From positions 6,432,501 to 6,496,500 of the forward strand of contig NZ_AP025591.1 in assembly GCF_023169945.1 (NCBI RefSeq): a stretch of 64,000 nt of DNA, in the 5' to 3' direction. The stretch is from Anaeromyxobacter oryzae (GTDB taxonomy: Bacteria; Myxococcota; Myxococcia; Myxococcales; Anaeromyxobacteraceae). The translations under genes were made by a program, and so were the position numbers. Below the pieces are notes generated by a model. That model made no database searches. It was not told the origin of the DNA and saw nothing but the letters and a program-made list of their open reading frames with translations. Below are positions 15,493-24,743 of the stretch, in pieces; position 1 is the first letter of the stretch, and the number at the start of each line of letters is the position of its first letter.

Positions 15493-17023
15493 CGCGACCC
15501 TCCCCGCGGACCTCGTCCGCGGCCGTGGGGATCCATAGCGTGAACGTCGAGCCGACGCCGGGCTCGCTCTCGACCTCGATCCGGCCCTTCAGCGCGTTGG
15601 CGATCTCGCGGGAGATGGCGAGCCCGAGGCCCGTCCCCTTCCCGCGTGGCTTCGTCGTGTAGAACGGCTCGAAGATCCGCTTCCGCTCGTCGGGCCCGAT
15701 CCCGGGGCCGGTGTCCTTCACCGAGAGCGCGAGCTGACCGTTGCGGCGCGCGGCGCCCACCACGAGCCGCCCGCCTTCGGACATCGCGTCGACGGCGTTC
15801 GCGACGAGGTTCGTGAGCACGTGCCGGACGAGCGTCGGGTCGAGGCGCACCTCGCCGAGATCCGCCGGGACGTCGCGCTCGACCTCGATGCGGACCCGGG
15901 CGCCGCGCGGGACGGAGAGGTCGAGCACGTCGTCGACGAGCGCGGCCACGTCCACCGGCTCCGGATCGGGGGCGAGCGCCCGCGCAGAGTCGAGGAACCG
16001 GCGGATGATGCCGGTCATGCGCTTCACCTCGCCCTCGAGCGCCTGGAGCCCGGGCCGCAGCACCTCGGGGCAGGCGGGGTCGCGCGCGAGGAGCTGGACG
16101 TGACCGCTGATGGTGTTGAGCGGGTTCCCGAGCTCGTGCGCGATCGTCCCGGAGAGCTGGCCGAGCGCGGCGAGGCGCTCCTTCGAGGTGAGGTCGCGCC
16201 GCGCCTCGACGAGCAGGCTGTTCACCTCCGCGAGCTCGCGGTTCTTGGTCGCGAGGTCGGCGGTGGCGTCGTCGATCATGGACTTCAGGTTCGAGTTGAC
16301 GCGGCGGACGCGGGAGAGCATCGCGGCGAGCCCGCGGGCGAGGACGCCGATCTCGTCCTGCCGCTCGGTCCCGGGGACGGCGCCCACGTCGAGCGCGCCC
16401 GACTCCACGCGCTCCACCGAGACGGCGAGCTGCGAGAGCGGCCGCACGAGCATCCGGCCGAGCATGGCGCTGAAGACGATCGCGATGAGCGCCGCGCCGA
16501 TACCGGCAACGAGGAAGAAGACGTTCCGCTCCGTCGAGGCGATCTCCTCCACCTCCGACAGGTTCGACTCGATGCGGAGCGCGCCGAAGATGTGCTTCGG
16601 CGTGTCGTGCAGCGGGTGATCGACGCGCCAGCCGCGACCCTGCGCGAACTCGACGCGCGTCACGGTGGTCTCGACGGCGAACGCGCGGGACGAGATGGTG
16701 TCGAGGGACGTCTCCGGACCGTCCGCTCCCATCGTCACCCGCGCGACCTTGACCTCGCTGCCCTTGCGGATCGCGAGCTCGGCGGAGCGGATGCCGCGCC
16801 GCCGGAGCAGCTGCCCCTCGAGGAGCGAGGACGCCTGCTCGACGTCGGTGCGGGGAGTGAGGTCCAGCTCCTCGGCGATCGCCTTCGCGACATCCGCGGT
16901 GCGGTCGCGCAGGCTGCGCTCGATGACGCGCTTCGCGACCTGCTCGCCGAGGTAGGCGGCGACGGCGAGCGTACAGACCAGCGTCGCCGCGAAGAGGAGG
17001 ATGATCCGGGCACGCAGAGACAT
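15455..17023 (-). CDS. membrane sensor histidine kinase (NtrB/AtoS type)
   Basis: A 522-residue inner-membrane kinase. Membrane span 1 is near residues 8-26, then a periplasmic sensor of about 140 residues, span 2 near 167-190 (VAGIGAALIAIVFSAML), a HAMP domain, a coiled coil (NRELAEVNSLLVEARRDL), the phospho-acceptor HELGNPLN (His in GTIAHELGN), and an ATPase domain with N box LTNLVANAVDA, G1 DTGPGIG and G2 GKGTGLGLAI. It pairs with the NtrC-type regulator whose start overlaps its end. The ligand is unknown. The ATG at 17023 has GGGAG seven to eight bases upstream. Confidence 0.94.
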   Translation of the reverse strand: MSLRARIILLFAATLVCTLAVAAYLGEQVAKRVIERSLRDRTADVAKAIAEELDLTPRTDVEQASSLLEGQLLRRRGIRSAELAIRKGSEVKVARVTMGADGPETSLDTISSRAFAVETTVTRVEFAQGRGWRVDHPLHDTPKHIFGALRIESNLSEVEEIASTERNVFFLVAGIGAALIAIVFSAMLGRMLVRPLSQLAVSVERVESGALDVGAVPGTERQDEIGVLARGLAAMLSRVRRVNSNLKSMIDDATADLATKNRELAEVNSLLVEARRDLTSKERLAALGQLSGTIAHELGNPLNTISGHVQLLARDPACPEVLRPGLQALEGEVKRMTGIIRRFLDSARALAPDPEPVDVAALVDDVLDLSVPRGARVRIEVERDVPADLGEVRLDPTLVRHVLTNLVANAVDAMSEGGRLVVGAARRNGQLALSVKDTGPGIGPDERKRIFEPFYTTKPRGKGTGLGLAISREIANALKGRIEVESEPGVGSTFTLWIPTAADEVRGEGRDAAAAVPDPGRR

Positions 17024-17048
17024 GGAAGCTCCCGCCTCGCGCCCGGGT

Positions 17049-17089
17049 GGACCCGGCGCCGGCGGCGCGAACCGCCGGCACCGGGGTCC
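17049..17089 (-). terminator. strong GC hairpin after the small Ala/Lys-rich protein gene
   Basis: Downstream of the gene ending at 17102, GGACC pairs with GGTCC and GCCGGCGG with CCGCCGGC around a TTCGCG loop, with one bulged base and one G-T pair between. It separates that gene from the kinase gene (start 17023). No T-run follows, so termination efficiency is uncertain. Confidence 0.5.
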
Positions 17090-17101
17090 GCTACCGCAAT
17101 G

Positions 17102-17338
17102 TTACTTCGCGGCGGCGGGGGCGGCGGTCTCGGCCTTCTTCTCGGTGGTCTTCTTGTGGCTCGAGTGCTTCTTCGCGGCCGGCTTGGCGGCCGGCTTCGC
17201 CTCGGCCTTGGCCTCGGTCTTCGCCTCGGCGGCGGCCGGCGCGGGGGCGGCGGCCGGAGCAGCGGCCTCCTCGGCGCGGGCGGCGGTGGAGAGGGCGAGG
17301 ACGGCGAAGGCGGCGAGCATCGTCACGAGCTTACGCAT
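17102..17338 (-). CDS. small secreted Ala/Lys-rich protein
   Basis: A 78-residue protein: a clean signal peptide (MRKLVTMLAAFAVLALSTAARA, cleavage after about residue 22) followed by a mature part made almost only of Ala, Lys, Glu and Pro, with PAAKPAAKKHSSHKK at its centre. The mature chain is strongly basic in the middle and unstructured in appearance. Such proteins may bind nucleic acid, lipopolysaccharide or peptidoglycan, but nothing in the sequence decides this. The ATG at 17338 is preceded by GGGAGAA. A similar signal peptide (MRKLVAMLVV) begins the unrelated small secreted protein at 62850-63182. Confidence 0.7.
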   Translation of the reverse strand: MRKLVTMLAAFAVLALSTAARAEEAAAPAAAPAPAAAEAKTEAKAEAKPAAKPAAKKHSSHKKTTEKKAETAAPAAAK

Positions 17339-17561
17339 GAGGTGTTCTCCCTGGTGGCGCGGGGGGTTGTGTGTCTCGCGCCTCACGAGCGGAGGAAGAG
17401 CACGCGGCGTGCCGGCCCAGCTCCCGTCCCGCAAGCCCGTCTTTCTGAGGACTTACGTGAGCGCGCCCCGCATGGGGGTCCCGGGTGGCGTGGCGTTCCG
17501 GGGCGGCGTGTCCCGTGTCTCCGGGGCGAATCGCCACGCAGTCGCCTCGGCGGGGGCGACG

Positions 17562-18728
17562 CTACCGGGCGACGATCCGGAGGATCGCGTCCTTCTCCTC
17601 CGGGCAGGTGCCCCGACCGTCGCAGTTGCTGGTCGTGACCCAGACCGCGCCGTCCGGTCCCTGTACCACCTCGCGGACCCGGCCGAGCCCCTGCGGAGGG
17701 TCGCCGGCCAGGTAGACCTCGTGGCTCGCGAGCCGGCCGCCCTCTCCGAGGACGATCCGGTGCAGGTGGCGAGAGCCGAGGGTCCCGACGAGCACGCTGC
17801 CCTTCCACGCCGGGACCGCGCCGCCGCGGTAGACGCTGGCTCCGCCGGGCGGCGCCGCCTGCACCCAGGAGATCGTGGGCGCGGGCATCCCGGCGCGCGC
17901 CTGGCAACCGTACACGTCCGGCCAGCCGAGGTTCGCGCCGGCGGTCGCGACGAGCACGCGATCGTGACCGGTGCGGCCGAGCTCGCCGCTCGGACCGTGG
18001 TCGGCGACGACGAGGGTCCGCGCGTCGAGCCAGTCGAACGCCTCGACGTTTCGGAGCCCGCTCAGGAACACCGGGCTCCCGGGCTGCGGGTTGTCCGGCG
18101 GCGCGGCGCCGTCGGTGGTGAGCCGGAGGAGCTTCCCGTTCGGGCTCGCGGGGTCCTGGGCGCGCGGCGGGTCGCCCGCGTCGCCCGTGCCGACGTACAG
18201 GAGCCCGTCCGGCCCGAAGCGGACGCGGCCGCCGTCGTGGAACCGCGCCGCCGAGACGTCGTCGAGGAGGACCCGGTCCTCGCGGGCGGAGAGCCCGTCG
18301 GGCGCGAGGACGTAGCGCACGAGCCGGTTCACGTCGCGTCCGCCCTTGCTCGTCGTGTAGTACACGTAGAACCGGCGGTTCTCCGCGAACCGGGGATCCG
18401 CGGCGATGCCGAGGAGCCCGCCCTCCCCGCCCTCCGAGACGGTGACCCGCGCGACCGGCTCGGGGACGAGCTGGCCGCCGTGGAGCAGCCGCACGCGCCC
18501 CGGGCGCTCCGTCACCAGGACGTCGCCGCCCGGCAGGAACGCGAGCCCCCACGGCACCTCGAGCCCCGTGGCGACCCGCTCGACGCGGATCGGCACCTGC
18601 CCCGCCGGCCCCCACCCGTCCTCGACGAGCAGGCAGCCCGGAGCGTCCGCGCCGCGCGCCTCGCGGGCCGTCCCGCAGGCGCAGCCGAGCGCGAGCACCG
18701 CGAGGAGCCGGACCCGGACGCCGCGCAT
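17562..18728 (-). CDS. PQQ-dependent aldose sugar dehydrogenase-like lipoprotein
   Basis: A 388-residue soluble-type beta-propeller dehydrogenase of the YliI/Asd family, oxidising aldose sugars in the periplasm with PQQ. The N-terminus has a hydrophobic signal ending LALGC, suggesting lipidation at Cys16. Family segments are clear: GLEVPWGLAFLPGGD, LVTERPGRVRLL, NRRFYVYYT, DGGRVRFGPDGLLYVGTGD and NLGWPDVYGC. Two extra cysteine pairs (for example CDGRGTC near the C-terminus) may form disulphides. It is 3 bp from the cupin gene upstream (cupin stop at 18732), so the two are likely one transcript. PQQ biosynthesis genes are not in the window. Confidence 0.87.
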   Translation of the reverse strand: MRGVRVRLLAVLALGCACGTAREARGADAPGCLLVEDGWGPAGQVPIRVERVATGLEVPWGLAFLPGGDVLVTERPGRVRLLHGGQLVPEPVARVTVSEGGEGGLLGIAADPRFAENRRFYVYYTTSKGGRDVNRLVRYVLAPDGLSAREDRVLLDDVSAARFHDGGRVRFGPDGLLYVGTGDAGDPPRAQDPASPNGKLLRLTTDGAAPPDNPQPGSPVFLSGLRNVEAFDWLDARTLVVADHGPSGELGRTGHDRVLVATAGANLGWPDVYGCQARAGMPAPTISWVQAAPPGGASVYRGGAVPAWKGSVLVGTLGSRHLHRIVLGEGGRLASHEVYLAGDPPQGLGRVREVVQGPDGAVWVTTSNCDGRGTCPEEKDAILRIVAR

Positions 18729-18731
18729 GCC

Positions 18732-19244
18732 TCAGGGCTCCATCTTCTCGCCGTCGTAGTAGTCGACGCTCGATCCCTCGCGGAAGAGGCCGCGGATCCA
18801 CGGCTGCTCGCCGAACCGCGCCGTCGCCGTGGTGCCGATCTTCCGCGAGTCGGGGTAGCCCACCACCTCGGTCGGCAGGAGGGTCGAGAACGCGAGGTAC
18901 CGCAGCGGCGTCGTGCCGGTGTTCACGATCTCGTGCACGGCCTCGGGGCCGACCGGGAACGTGACGTAGTCGCCGGCGCGGATCGGCACGGTGCGATCGC
19001 CGATCCGCAGGGTGGCCTCGCCCTCGAGCACGTAGGCCGACTCCTCGTTCGCGCAGTGGTAGTGCGCCGGGAACGCCGTCTTCCCGGGCGGCACCTCGAA
19101 CCAGCTGCAGCCGACGCCCCTCGCGCCCGTCGCGCGGGTGAACCAGCGCGTCGTGAAGGCGAACCGAGTGCCGGCGGACACGGTCCGGGGCTCGACCTCG
19201 GTCAGGTGGACGACGTTCGGGTGACGCCGGTTCGCGTCGGGCAT
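18732..19244 (-). CDS. cupin domain protein
   Basis: A 170-residue single cupin. The first metal motif is PAHYHCANEESAYVLEGE (HxH with a downstream Glu), the second is GPEAVHEIVNTG with the third histidine. Cupins of this plan bind a divalent metal and serve as isomerases, dioxygenases or sugar-binding proteins; the cysteine next to the HxH motif is unusual. No signal peptide is present, so it is cytoplasmic. The ATG at 19244 follows GAGGAG. Its close spacing to the sugar dehydrogenase hints at a role in sugar metabolism, but this is only context. Confidence 0.8.
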   Translation of the reverse strand: MPDANRRHPNVVHLTEVEPRTVSAGTRFAFTTRWFTRATGARGVGCSWFEVPPGKTAFPAHYHCANEESAYVLEGEATLRIGDRTVPIRAGDYVTFPVGPEAVHEIVNTGTTPLRYLAFSTLLPTEVVGYPDSRKIGTTATARFGEQPWIRGLFREGSSVDYYDGEKMEP

Positions 19245-19623
19245 GGAGGTCTCCTCGCGAACGAGGCTTAACGTCCGCGCCCGCCCGCGCAACGACGCGC
19301 GGGCGCAGCCGCCTTCACGCGCGGAGAGCGCCGCGCGGGGCGTCCGCGCCCCCCGTGCGAGGCAGGCCGCGCCGGGGAACTCCACGGATCCAGGGCCGGC
19401 CCTCCGCGGATCGAGGGTGGGGAGACCGGGGACGCCCATCGAGTGCACCTGCCCGCGGCTGCGGCATGTCAGCGTCGCGCCCGGTCACACCGGCCCGCCG
19501 AGCACACACGGCCTGACAGTGGAGGGGCACGTCCTCGGCGGTGGGCCGAGAGGCGGAGACCGGCAGGACCAGACCCGGATCGCCAGCCGCGATCCGTCGA
19601 CCTTCTCGAGGGGGGAGAAAGCC
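19245..19623. other. 379-bp divergent intergenic region
   Basis: This gap lies between the cupin gene (minus) and the SdrD-B lipoprotein gene (plus). It must hold promoters for both, but I see no clear -35/-10 pair, repeat or small gene. The last 20 bp contain the GGGGGGAGAAA ribosome-binding site of the lipoprotein. Confidence 0.5.
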
Positions 19624-21024
19624 ATGCAGACCAGGTTCGGGTGGTATTCACGATACGTCACGATCGCCGCGGTCGCGGTCGGGCTCGCGGCGTGCAGCCG
19701 GGCGGAGCGGGCCGGGGAGCGGGGCACGGTCGTCACGCAGGGCATCGTGGCGGAGGCGGGCTACACGACCTTCGACGCGACGCTCGGCGGCTGTCTCGAC
19801 GGCGTGAACGGGGTGAACTGCAACCACTACGCTGGCAAGGAGTTCGTGTACATGAGCGGCGGCCCGACGCGGGCCGGGCTGTCGGACGGCGACTACTTCT
19901 TCGCGGTGCTCGCGCCCGGCGCGGCGAACGGCGGCTTCGTCGACGGCGCGGAGGGCAACCTGAGCCTCGACTCCGCCACCGACCGGACCTTCACCGCGGG
20001 GAGCCACGAGATCGCGTACTCCGGGCCGCACGCGCTCGGGACGAACCCGGGCGGCCGGCGCGTCATCGGCGTCGCTCCCTTCGCGGACACCCCGAACCCG
20101 GGCGGCGTCTACATCCTCGCGATCTGCCAGGCCGGGGCGACGTCGCCGAGCCAGTGCAAGTTCGACGCGTTCCGGATCGGGGCGGGCCACGCGTTCCCGA
20201 CGGTGTCCGGCATGAAGTACTACGACACGAACGCGAACGGGCGGTACGACGACGGCGAGCCGGGCATCGGCGGATGGGCCATCGACTTCACGGACGAGAT
20301 CGCGGGGACGCTGCTCACCGCCTCCGACGGGACGTTCGACGTGACCCTCGTCGCGGACGTCTTCACCTTCGCGGAGCGCCAGCCGCTCGCGCCCACGACC
20401 TGGATGCAGACCGGCAACGTCGAGAGCCAGCTCGGGACGACGGGGGGCGCGACCGCGACGCTCCACTCCGACCGCACGTACACGCTCGACGTCGTGGACG
20501 ACTCCGGCGTCACCGGCGTGTACTTCGGCAACGTCTGCCTCGGCCCGGGCGGCGGCAAGACGCTCGGCTTCTGGTCGAACAAGAACGGGCAGGCGCTGCT
20601 CACGGCCGGGGACCTCGCCTTCCTCGGGTCGGACGTCCACCTCCGCGACGCGAGCGGCGCGGACTTCGACCCGGCGAGCGGCTCGGCGTTCCGCGCCTGG
20701 ATCCTCGGCGCGACGGCGACCAACATGGCGTACATGCTGTCCGCGCAGCTCGCCGCGATGGAGCTGAACGTCCGGCACGGCCTCGTGAGCGGCTCCGCGC
20801 TCGTGTATGCGCCCGGCGCGACGAGCGCCAACCCGGCGGGCTTCGCGACGGTCGAGGCGTTGATGGACGAGGCGAACGCGTCGCTCGGCGCGAACGCGCT
20901 CACGGTCGCGCCGTGCGACGCGCGGAAGCTCCAGGAGGCGCTCAAGAACGCGCTCGACGCCGCGAACAACGACCGCAGCTTCCTCCAGCCCGGTCCGGAG
21001 TCCTGCCCCACCCCGCTCTTCTGA
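19624..21024 (+). CDS. surface lipoprotein with SdrD B-like domain
   Basis: A 466-residue lipoprotein: signal peptide with lipobox GLAACS near residue 22, so anchored to the envelope. Residues about 45-190 form a secreted domain of unknown type; then KYYDTNANGRYDDGEPGI is the calcium-binding start of an SdrD B-like domain (as in Gram-positive adhesins), ending near residue 305. The C-terminal part starts with GGKTLGFWSNKNGQ, the GFW-N motif frequent in secreted proteins with such modules, and is helical. A strong GGGGGGAGAAA site precedes the ATG. It faces the multihaem cytochrome gene tail to tail. A role in surface attachment is a reasonable guess; no ligand is known. Confidence 0.8.
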   Translation: MQTRFGWYSRYVTIAAVAVGLAACSRAERAGERGTVVTQGIVAEAGYTTFDATLGGCLDGVNGVNCNHYAGKEFVYMSGGPTRAGLSDGDYFFAVLAPGAANGGFVDGAEGNLSLDSATDRTFTAGSHEIAYSGPHALGTNPGGRRVIGVAPFADTPNPGGVYILAICQAGATSPSQCKFDAFRIGAGHAFPTVSGMKYYDTNANGRYDDGEPGIGGWAIDFTDEIAGTLLTASDGTFDVTLVADVFTFAERQPLAPTTWMQTGNVESQLGTTGGATATLHSDRTYTLDVVDDSGVTGVYFGNVCLGPGGGKTLGFWSNKNGQALLTAGDLAFLGSDVHLRDASGADFDPASGSAFRAWILGATATNMAYMLSAQLAAMELNVRHGLVSGSALVYAPGATSANPAGFATVEALMDEANASLGANALTVAPCDARKLQEALKNALDAANNDRSFLQPGPESCPTPLF

Positions 21025-21155
21025 CGGAGCGCCGGCGGCACCGCCGGGCGCCGGCTCCTCGGCGCCCCGCGGTGCCCGCCCCCGGTCGCACGGGTCGTCG
21101 GGCGCGCCCGACGCGGAGGCGCTGAACGCCGCGTCCCGGAGGATGCCGGGCCAAT

Positions 21156-23888
21156 CTAGTAGCCGCAGTGGCCCGAGTCCCAGGACGTCGCCTGGAACAC
21201 GTCGATCACCGACCAGTCCGACTCGACGCGCGTGACCGCATCCCGCGCCTTGACGCGCCAGTAGTAGGTGTTGCTCGGGATGGGCTCGGTGACGCAATCG
21301 TCCATCGGCAGGTTCGTGAGCGAGACGACGAAGGAGAGGGTCGCCTTCCCGCCGTTCGTCCCGGGAGCGCCGGCGATCCAGCCCGAGTCGGGAGGAGCCC
21401 CGCTCGCGAGCCACGTGAAGGTCGCGTCCGACCCGAGCTGCACGCGGTACTCCAGGGTGTTCCCGCTCGGCCCGGTCACCGGGTACCACTGGAGGGCCTG
21501 GGACATCGACGGCGCCGCGGTGACTCCGGTCCAGCCCACCGGGACCACGTCCGGGCGCGGGGGCGCGTCCGAAGAAGTCGTCGTGAACGTGGAGATCGGC
21601 GTACGGAGCACGTTCCGCTGGGCGTCGGCGCTCCGGACGCGCCAGACGTACGTCGTACCGGGAGTGAGCCCGCTCAGGGTCACGCTGTGGTTCTGGACGA
21701 GGTCCGCGCTCCCGGCGACCCATCCCGGCAGCCCCACCCCGAACTCGAGCCACGAGGACGCCGCCTCGTCGGTCGTCCACGAGATGGTCGCGCCCGCCCA
21801 GGTGACCCCGGTCGCCCTGGGCGCGCCGTCCGACCAGGTCGCGATCCTCGGCGGATCGTACCGGGGCGCCGGTATGCTGAAGCCGTGGCAATGGGCGCAA
21901 TTGCCGGACGACATCCCCTGGCCGCTGTATGGCTCGGTCCAGAACCGGATGCCCTCGTGGCCGTGGCAATAGAAGCAGGCGGTGCCCGGCCCGGCGGGAT
22001 CGACGTGGTTCGCGCTCGGATCCATCCAGCACTGACCGCTGTCGCAGATCATCGCGTCGGTGTGGCACGCCGCGCAGCGCTCGTGCCGGCCGCCCGCGTG
22101 GCACGCCTCGCAGAGGCGCTCGGCGCCGACGCCGGTCCGGTCGATCGCGTTCGCGGGAACGGCGACGCCGTTCACGGTCGACGCGAACAGGAAGCTGTTC
22201 CGGCTCGCGTGGCCGGCGTGGCACGCGGTGCAGGGCATGGCCGGGTACCCGCGGTAGTACGGCGCCCGGAGCGTGCCGCCGTAGCCGGTCGGCGTGACTC
22301 CGGGGGCGCAGGGCACGGGCCCGTTGTTCGGATCGAAACACGTCCCGCGGCGCCCGCCGTGGAAGTCACCCGAGGTGGAGTCCTGCGTCGCCTCGCTCCA
22401 CCCAGGCAGGACGGGCGGTGTCGCGGAGCTCTCCGCGTCGTTCCCGTGGTGTAGCACCTGTCCCTGCGGTCCGGCGCCGGGGCCGGAGGGTGGCGAGTGG
22501 CACGTGACGCACACCAGGTTCACCGCGCTGCTCGCGACGAGCCCGGGATTCCCCGTCGTGTGCTTCGCGTCGTGCGAGGCCGGTTCGTGGCAGGACCAGC
22601 AGCTCGTCGGCTCCCCGCTCGCAGGCCGCGCCTCCGAGAAGATCGGATCGTGGAGCGAAGGTCCGGCGCGGGGCGTCGGGGCGGCGCCGCCGGGGTTGAT
22701 CCGGCTGTGACAGGAGGTGCACGGAAGCGGCCCGGCCGCGCTCCACGTCACCGCCTGCGACGGCGCCGGCGCGCCGAGCGGGTAATGGCACGCCACGAGG
22801 CAGCTCGTCGCCGTCGAGGAGCCGCTGCTCTGTGCTCCCGTGGTCTGCGTCCCGCCCGGCAGGACGATCGACGGGTTCAGCACGATCTCCTCGACGCCGT
22901 TGCCGTGGGAATCCGGACTCGTCGGGTGGCAGGTCCCGCAGCCGAACGGCCGCTCGTCGGTGGGGAACGGCGGCTCGGGCGCGTTCGGCCCGTGGTGCGC
23001 CGCGTGCGCGCCGGTGCTCGGCGGTGTCGGGTGGCAGTCCTGGCACCGTCCGCTGAAGCCCTTCTCGTGCCGATGGCAGTACCCGCACCTGCCGACGTGG
23101 ACCGCGTCCGGGGTGCCGCCGCTCCGCCAGCGCGAGGTCCGCGTGTGGCACACCTGGCAGGGGCCGCTCCCGTCGCCGTTCGCGAAGCTCGCCAGCCCGG
23201 GGTTCGCGACGCCGCCCGCCGCGGAGTAGCCGGTCGGCGTGCCGATCCGGACCGGCCTCGCCGGCGGAGCTTCCGTCCCGGTGACGAAGGGCGGCTTGAT
23301 GGTCTCCCGGATCAGCTCGACGTTCCGGGTCCCGTGGGGCGCGTGACAGTCGCGGCAGGTCGTCGTCCACGCGCCGTACGCGCGACCGAGCGTCTCGCTC
23401 CCGTGGTCGGACAGCACGTGGCACGCGGTGCAGAGCTGGCTCGAGTTGTCGCGCACGAGCAGGTTGCCATCGCCCATCCCGGCGTTCGCCACCACCGACA
23501 CCACGGCCGAGGTGGTCGCGCGCCCTTCCGTGTCGGTCGCGGTCGCCACGAGCGTCGAGGTCCCCGGCAGCAGCGCGACCGTCGCCTCGTAGATGGCGCT
23601 GCCTCCCGCGCCCGCGTATCTCGCGTTCTGCACGAGCGCTATGCTCGAGGTGCTCGCGCCCGCGATCGACAGCCTGACCGACGCGATCGCCCCGAGGCCC
23701 AGCGGGTGCTGGACGCGCGCCTCGACGCGGATGCGCTGCCCGACGACGCCGCCGTCCATCGGGTTCACGATGACGACGAGGGGGGCGAGGGTGCCGGGAG
23801 TGGGATCGCCCATCGGCTGCGCGAACGCAGCACGCGCGAACACGGACCAGAGGATCGCCCAGACGAGCACTGATCGCGGCACCGACAC
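21156..23888 (-). CDS. secreted multihaem cytochrome c with Ig-like and FN3 domains
   Basis: A protein of about 910 residues with a signal peptide (SVLVWAILWSVFARAAFA), an Ig-like domain (about 35-135), a haem region (150-670) and two fibronectin-III-like domains at the C-terminus. Fourteen CXXCH motifs are visible (for example CTACH at 153, CQVCH at 244, CTACH at 553, CAHCH at 664) plus one CLVACH (363-368), a CX3CH spacing. Such proteins carry electrons through or outside the outer membrane in metal-reducing bacteria; DmsE/OmcX-type decaheme architecture is not obvious. The start is uncertain: GTG at 23888 or 23882 opens the signal peptide, but neither has a good ribosome-binding site and the frame stays open to 24617. 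Confidence 0.88.
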   Translation of the reverse strand: MSVPRSVLVWAILWSVFARAAFAQPMGDPTPGTLAPLVVIVNPMDGGVVGQRIRVEARVQHPLGLGAIASVRLSIAGASTSSIALVQNARYAGAGGSAIYEATVALLPGTSTLVATATDTEGRATTSAVVSVVANAGMGDGNLLVRDNSSQLCTACHVLSDHGSETLGRAYGAWTTTCRDCHAPHGTRNVELIRETIKPPFVTGTEAPPARPVRIGTPTGYSAAGGVANPGLASFANGDGSGPCQVCHTRTSRWRSGGTPDAVHVGRCGYCHRHEKGFSGRCQDCHPTPPSTGAHAAHHGPNAPEPPFPTDERPFGCGTCHPTSPDSHGNGVEEIVLNPSIVLPGGTQTTGAQSSGSSTATSCLVACHYPLGAPAPSQAVTWSAAGPLPCTSCHSRINPGGAAPTPRAGPSLHDPIFSEARPASGEPTSCWSCHEPASHDAKHTTGNPGLVASSAVNLVCVTCHSPPSGPGAGPQGQVLHHGNDAESSATPPVLPGWSEATQDSTSGDFHGGRRGTCFDPNNGPVPCAPGVTPTGYGGTLRAPYYRGYPAMPCTACHAGHASRNSFLFASTVNGVAVPANAIDRTGVGAERLCEACHAGGRHERCAACHTDAMICDSGQCWMDPSANHVDPAGPGTACFYCHGHEGIRFWTEPYSGQGMSSGNCAHCHGFSIPAPRYDPPRIATWSDGAPRATGVTWAGATISWTTDEAASSWLEFGVGLPGWVAGSADLVQNHSVTLSGLTPGTTYVWRVRSADAQRNVLRTPISTFTTTSSDAPPRPDVVPVGWTGVTAAPSMSQALQWYPVTGPSGNTLEYRVQLGSDATFTWLASGAPPDSGWIAGAPGTNGGKATLSFVVSLTNLPMDDCVTEPIPSNTYYWRVKARDAVTRVESDWSVIDVFQATSWDSGHCGY

Positions 23889-24178
23889 GGAACGTGCAGG
23901 AATCGATCCGGCCCGGACGGCAAACCCCGCTCCGCTGGCATCGTATGGATTCCAACGACGGATGCGGGCGCTCCAGAACCGTGGCGTCCCCGTCACGCAG
24001 CGCCCGTACGGAATGTACGAAAGCGGCTGCGCGACCTCGCCCATCGGTGCGTGAAAGCACCCAGCGCGCGCCCGACGCGGCATCCGGGGGGTAGCACCTT
24101 CGACCACCAGCGTGCGGTCACCCGTCGTTCGCGCTCGACGGCACCTCCGGCCACGACCGAGCGCGCCGGTCGACCGCG

Positions 24179-24565
24179 TCAGTACGAGACCTTCTTCCGC
24201 TCGCAGCGGGTGAGCGGGCCGACGGCGAAGCTGTTCCCCCAGTCCTCGCACGCCTTCTCGGAGACGCCGCGGGCGAGGCACGTCGCGACGAGCAGGTCGG
24301 CGAAGCGGCGGGAGAACTCGTCGCACGACTTCACCTGGTCCCAGCTCGGCTTGCACTTCGCGGCGAGGCGCTTCTGGAAGTCGAGACAGATGGCGCTCGC
24401 GTCCACCTGGCGGACGCTCGGCATCACGCTCTCCTGGCACCACGACGCGTTCACCTCCACGGAGCGCTCGCAGTGGAACTCGGCGGAGCCGAGGACGGGG
24501 AGACACGCGGCGAGGATCGCCGCGAGGACGCGGACGACGGCGGAGTGACCGGTCGAGCGAAGCAT
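24179..24565 (-). CDS. small secreted cysteine-rich protein
   Basis: A 128-residue exported protein with a signal peptide ending near SAEFHC (cleavage around residue 28). The mature chain has eight cysteines at fairly even spacing (EFHC, SWC, AIC, AKC, KSC, ATC, KAC, TRC), an even number that suits four disulphides in a helical fold. No haem or metal motif is present. I do not recognise the family. It is the gene immediately upstream of the multihaem cytochrome on the same strand (290 bp apart), so a joint periplasmic role is possible. Confidence 0.7.
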   Translation of the reverse strand: MLRSTGHSAVVRVLAAILAACLPVLGSAEFHCERSVEVNASWCQESVMPSVRQVDASAICLDFQKRLAAKCKPSWDQVKSCDEFSRRFADLLVATCLARGVSEKACEDWGNSFAVGPLTRCERKKVSY

Positions 24566-24743
24566 GACCGCACGCTAGCACCGTCAGTGTCGTCGAGCGC
24601 TCCCGTCGACGAGGCACAGGCGATAAACCGCGCGCCCGCGAGCGCGGTGGGGCGGTGTCGGCCGTGATGCCAGGATCTGCGCGTGGGAGAGACTCCGATA
24701 TCGTGTCCGTCGATGAGCGTTGGTGGTGGCGACCAGGGCGTCG

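Noticed and set aside
11803..15543. A 1246-codon plus-strand open frame
   Set aside because: Only the short segment from 13177 to about 13610 looks like protein; the rest is antisense to the HAD and NtrC genes and arises from high GC.
19648..22341. A long Arg-rich frame on the minus strand
   Set aside because: It overlaps the SdrD-B lipoprotein in antisense and part of the cytochrome in another frame; no motifs.
22050..23450. Several TGGCAC-type boxes on the plus strand resembling sigma-54 promoters near the NtrC gene
   Set aside because: They are the complement of CXXCH codons in the cytochrome gene, and the GG-to-GC spacing is wrong.
23889..24617. Extension of the multihaem cytochrome upstream to 24617
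   Set aside because: The extra residues overlap the Cys-rich secreted gene, lack domains, and the signal peptide starts near 23888.
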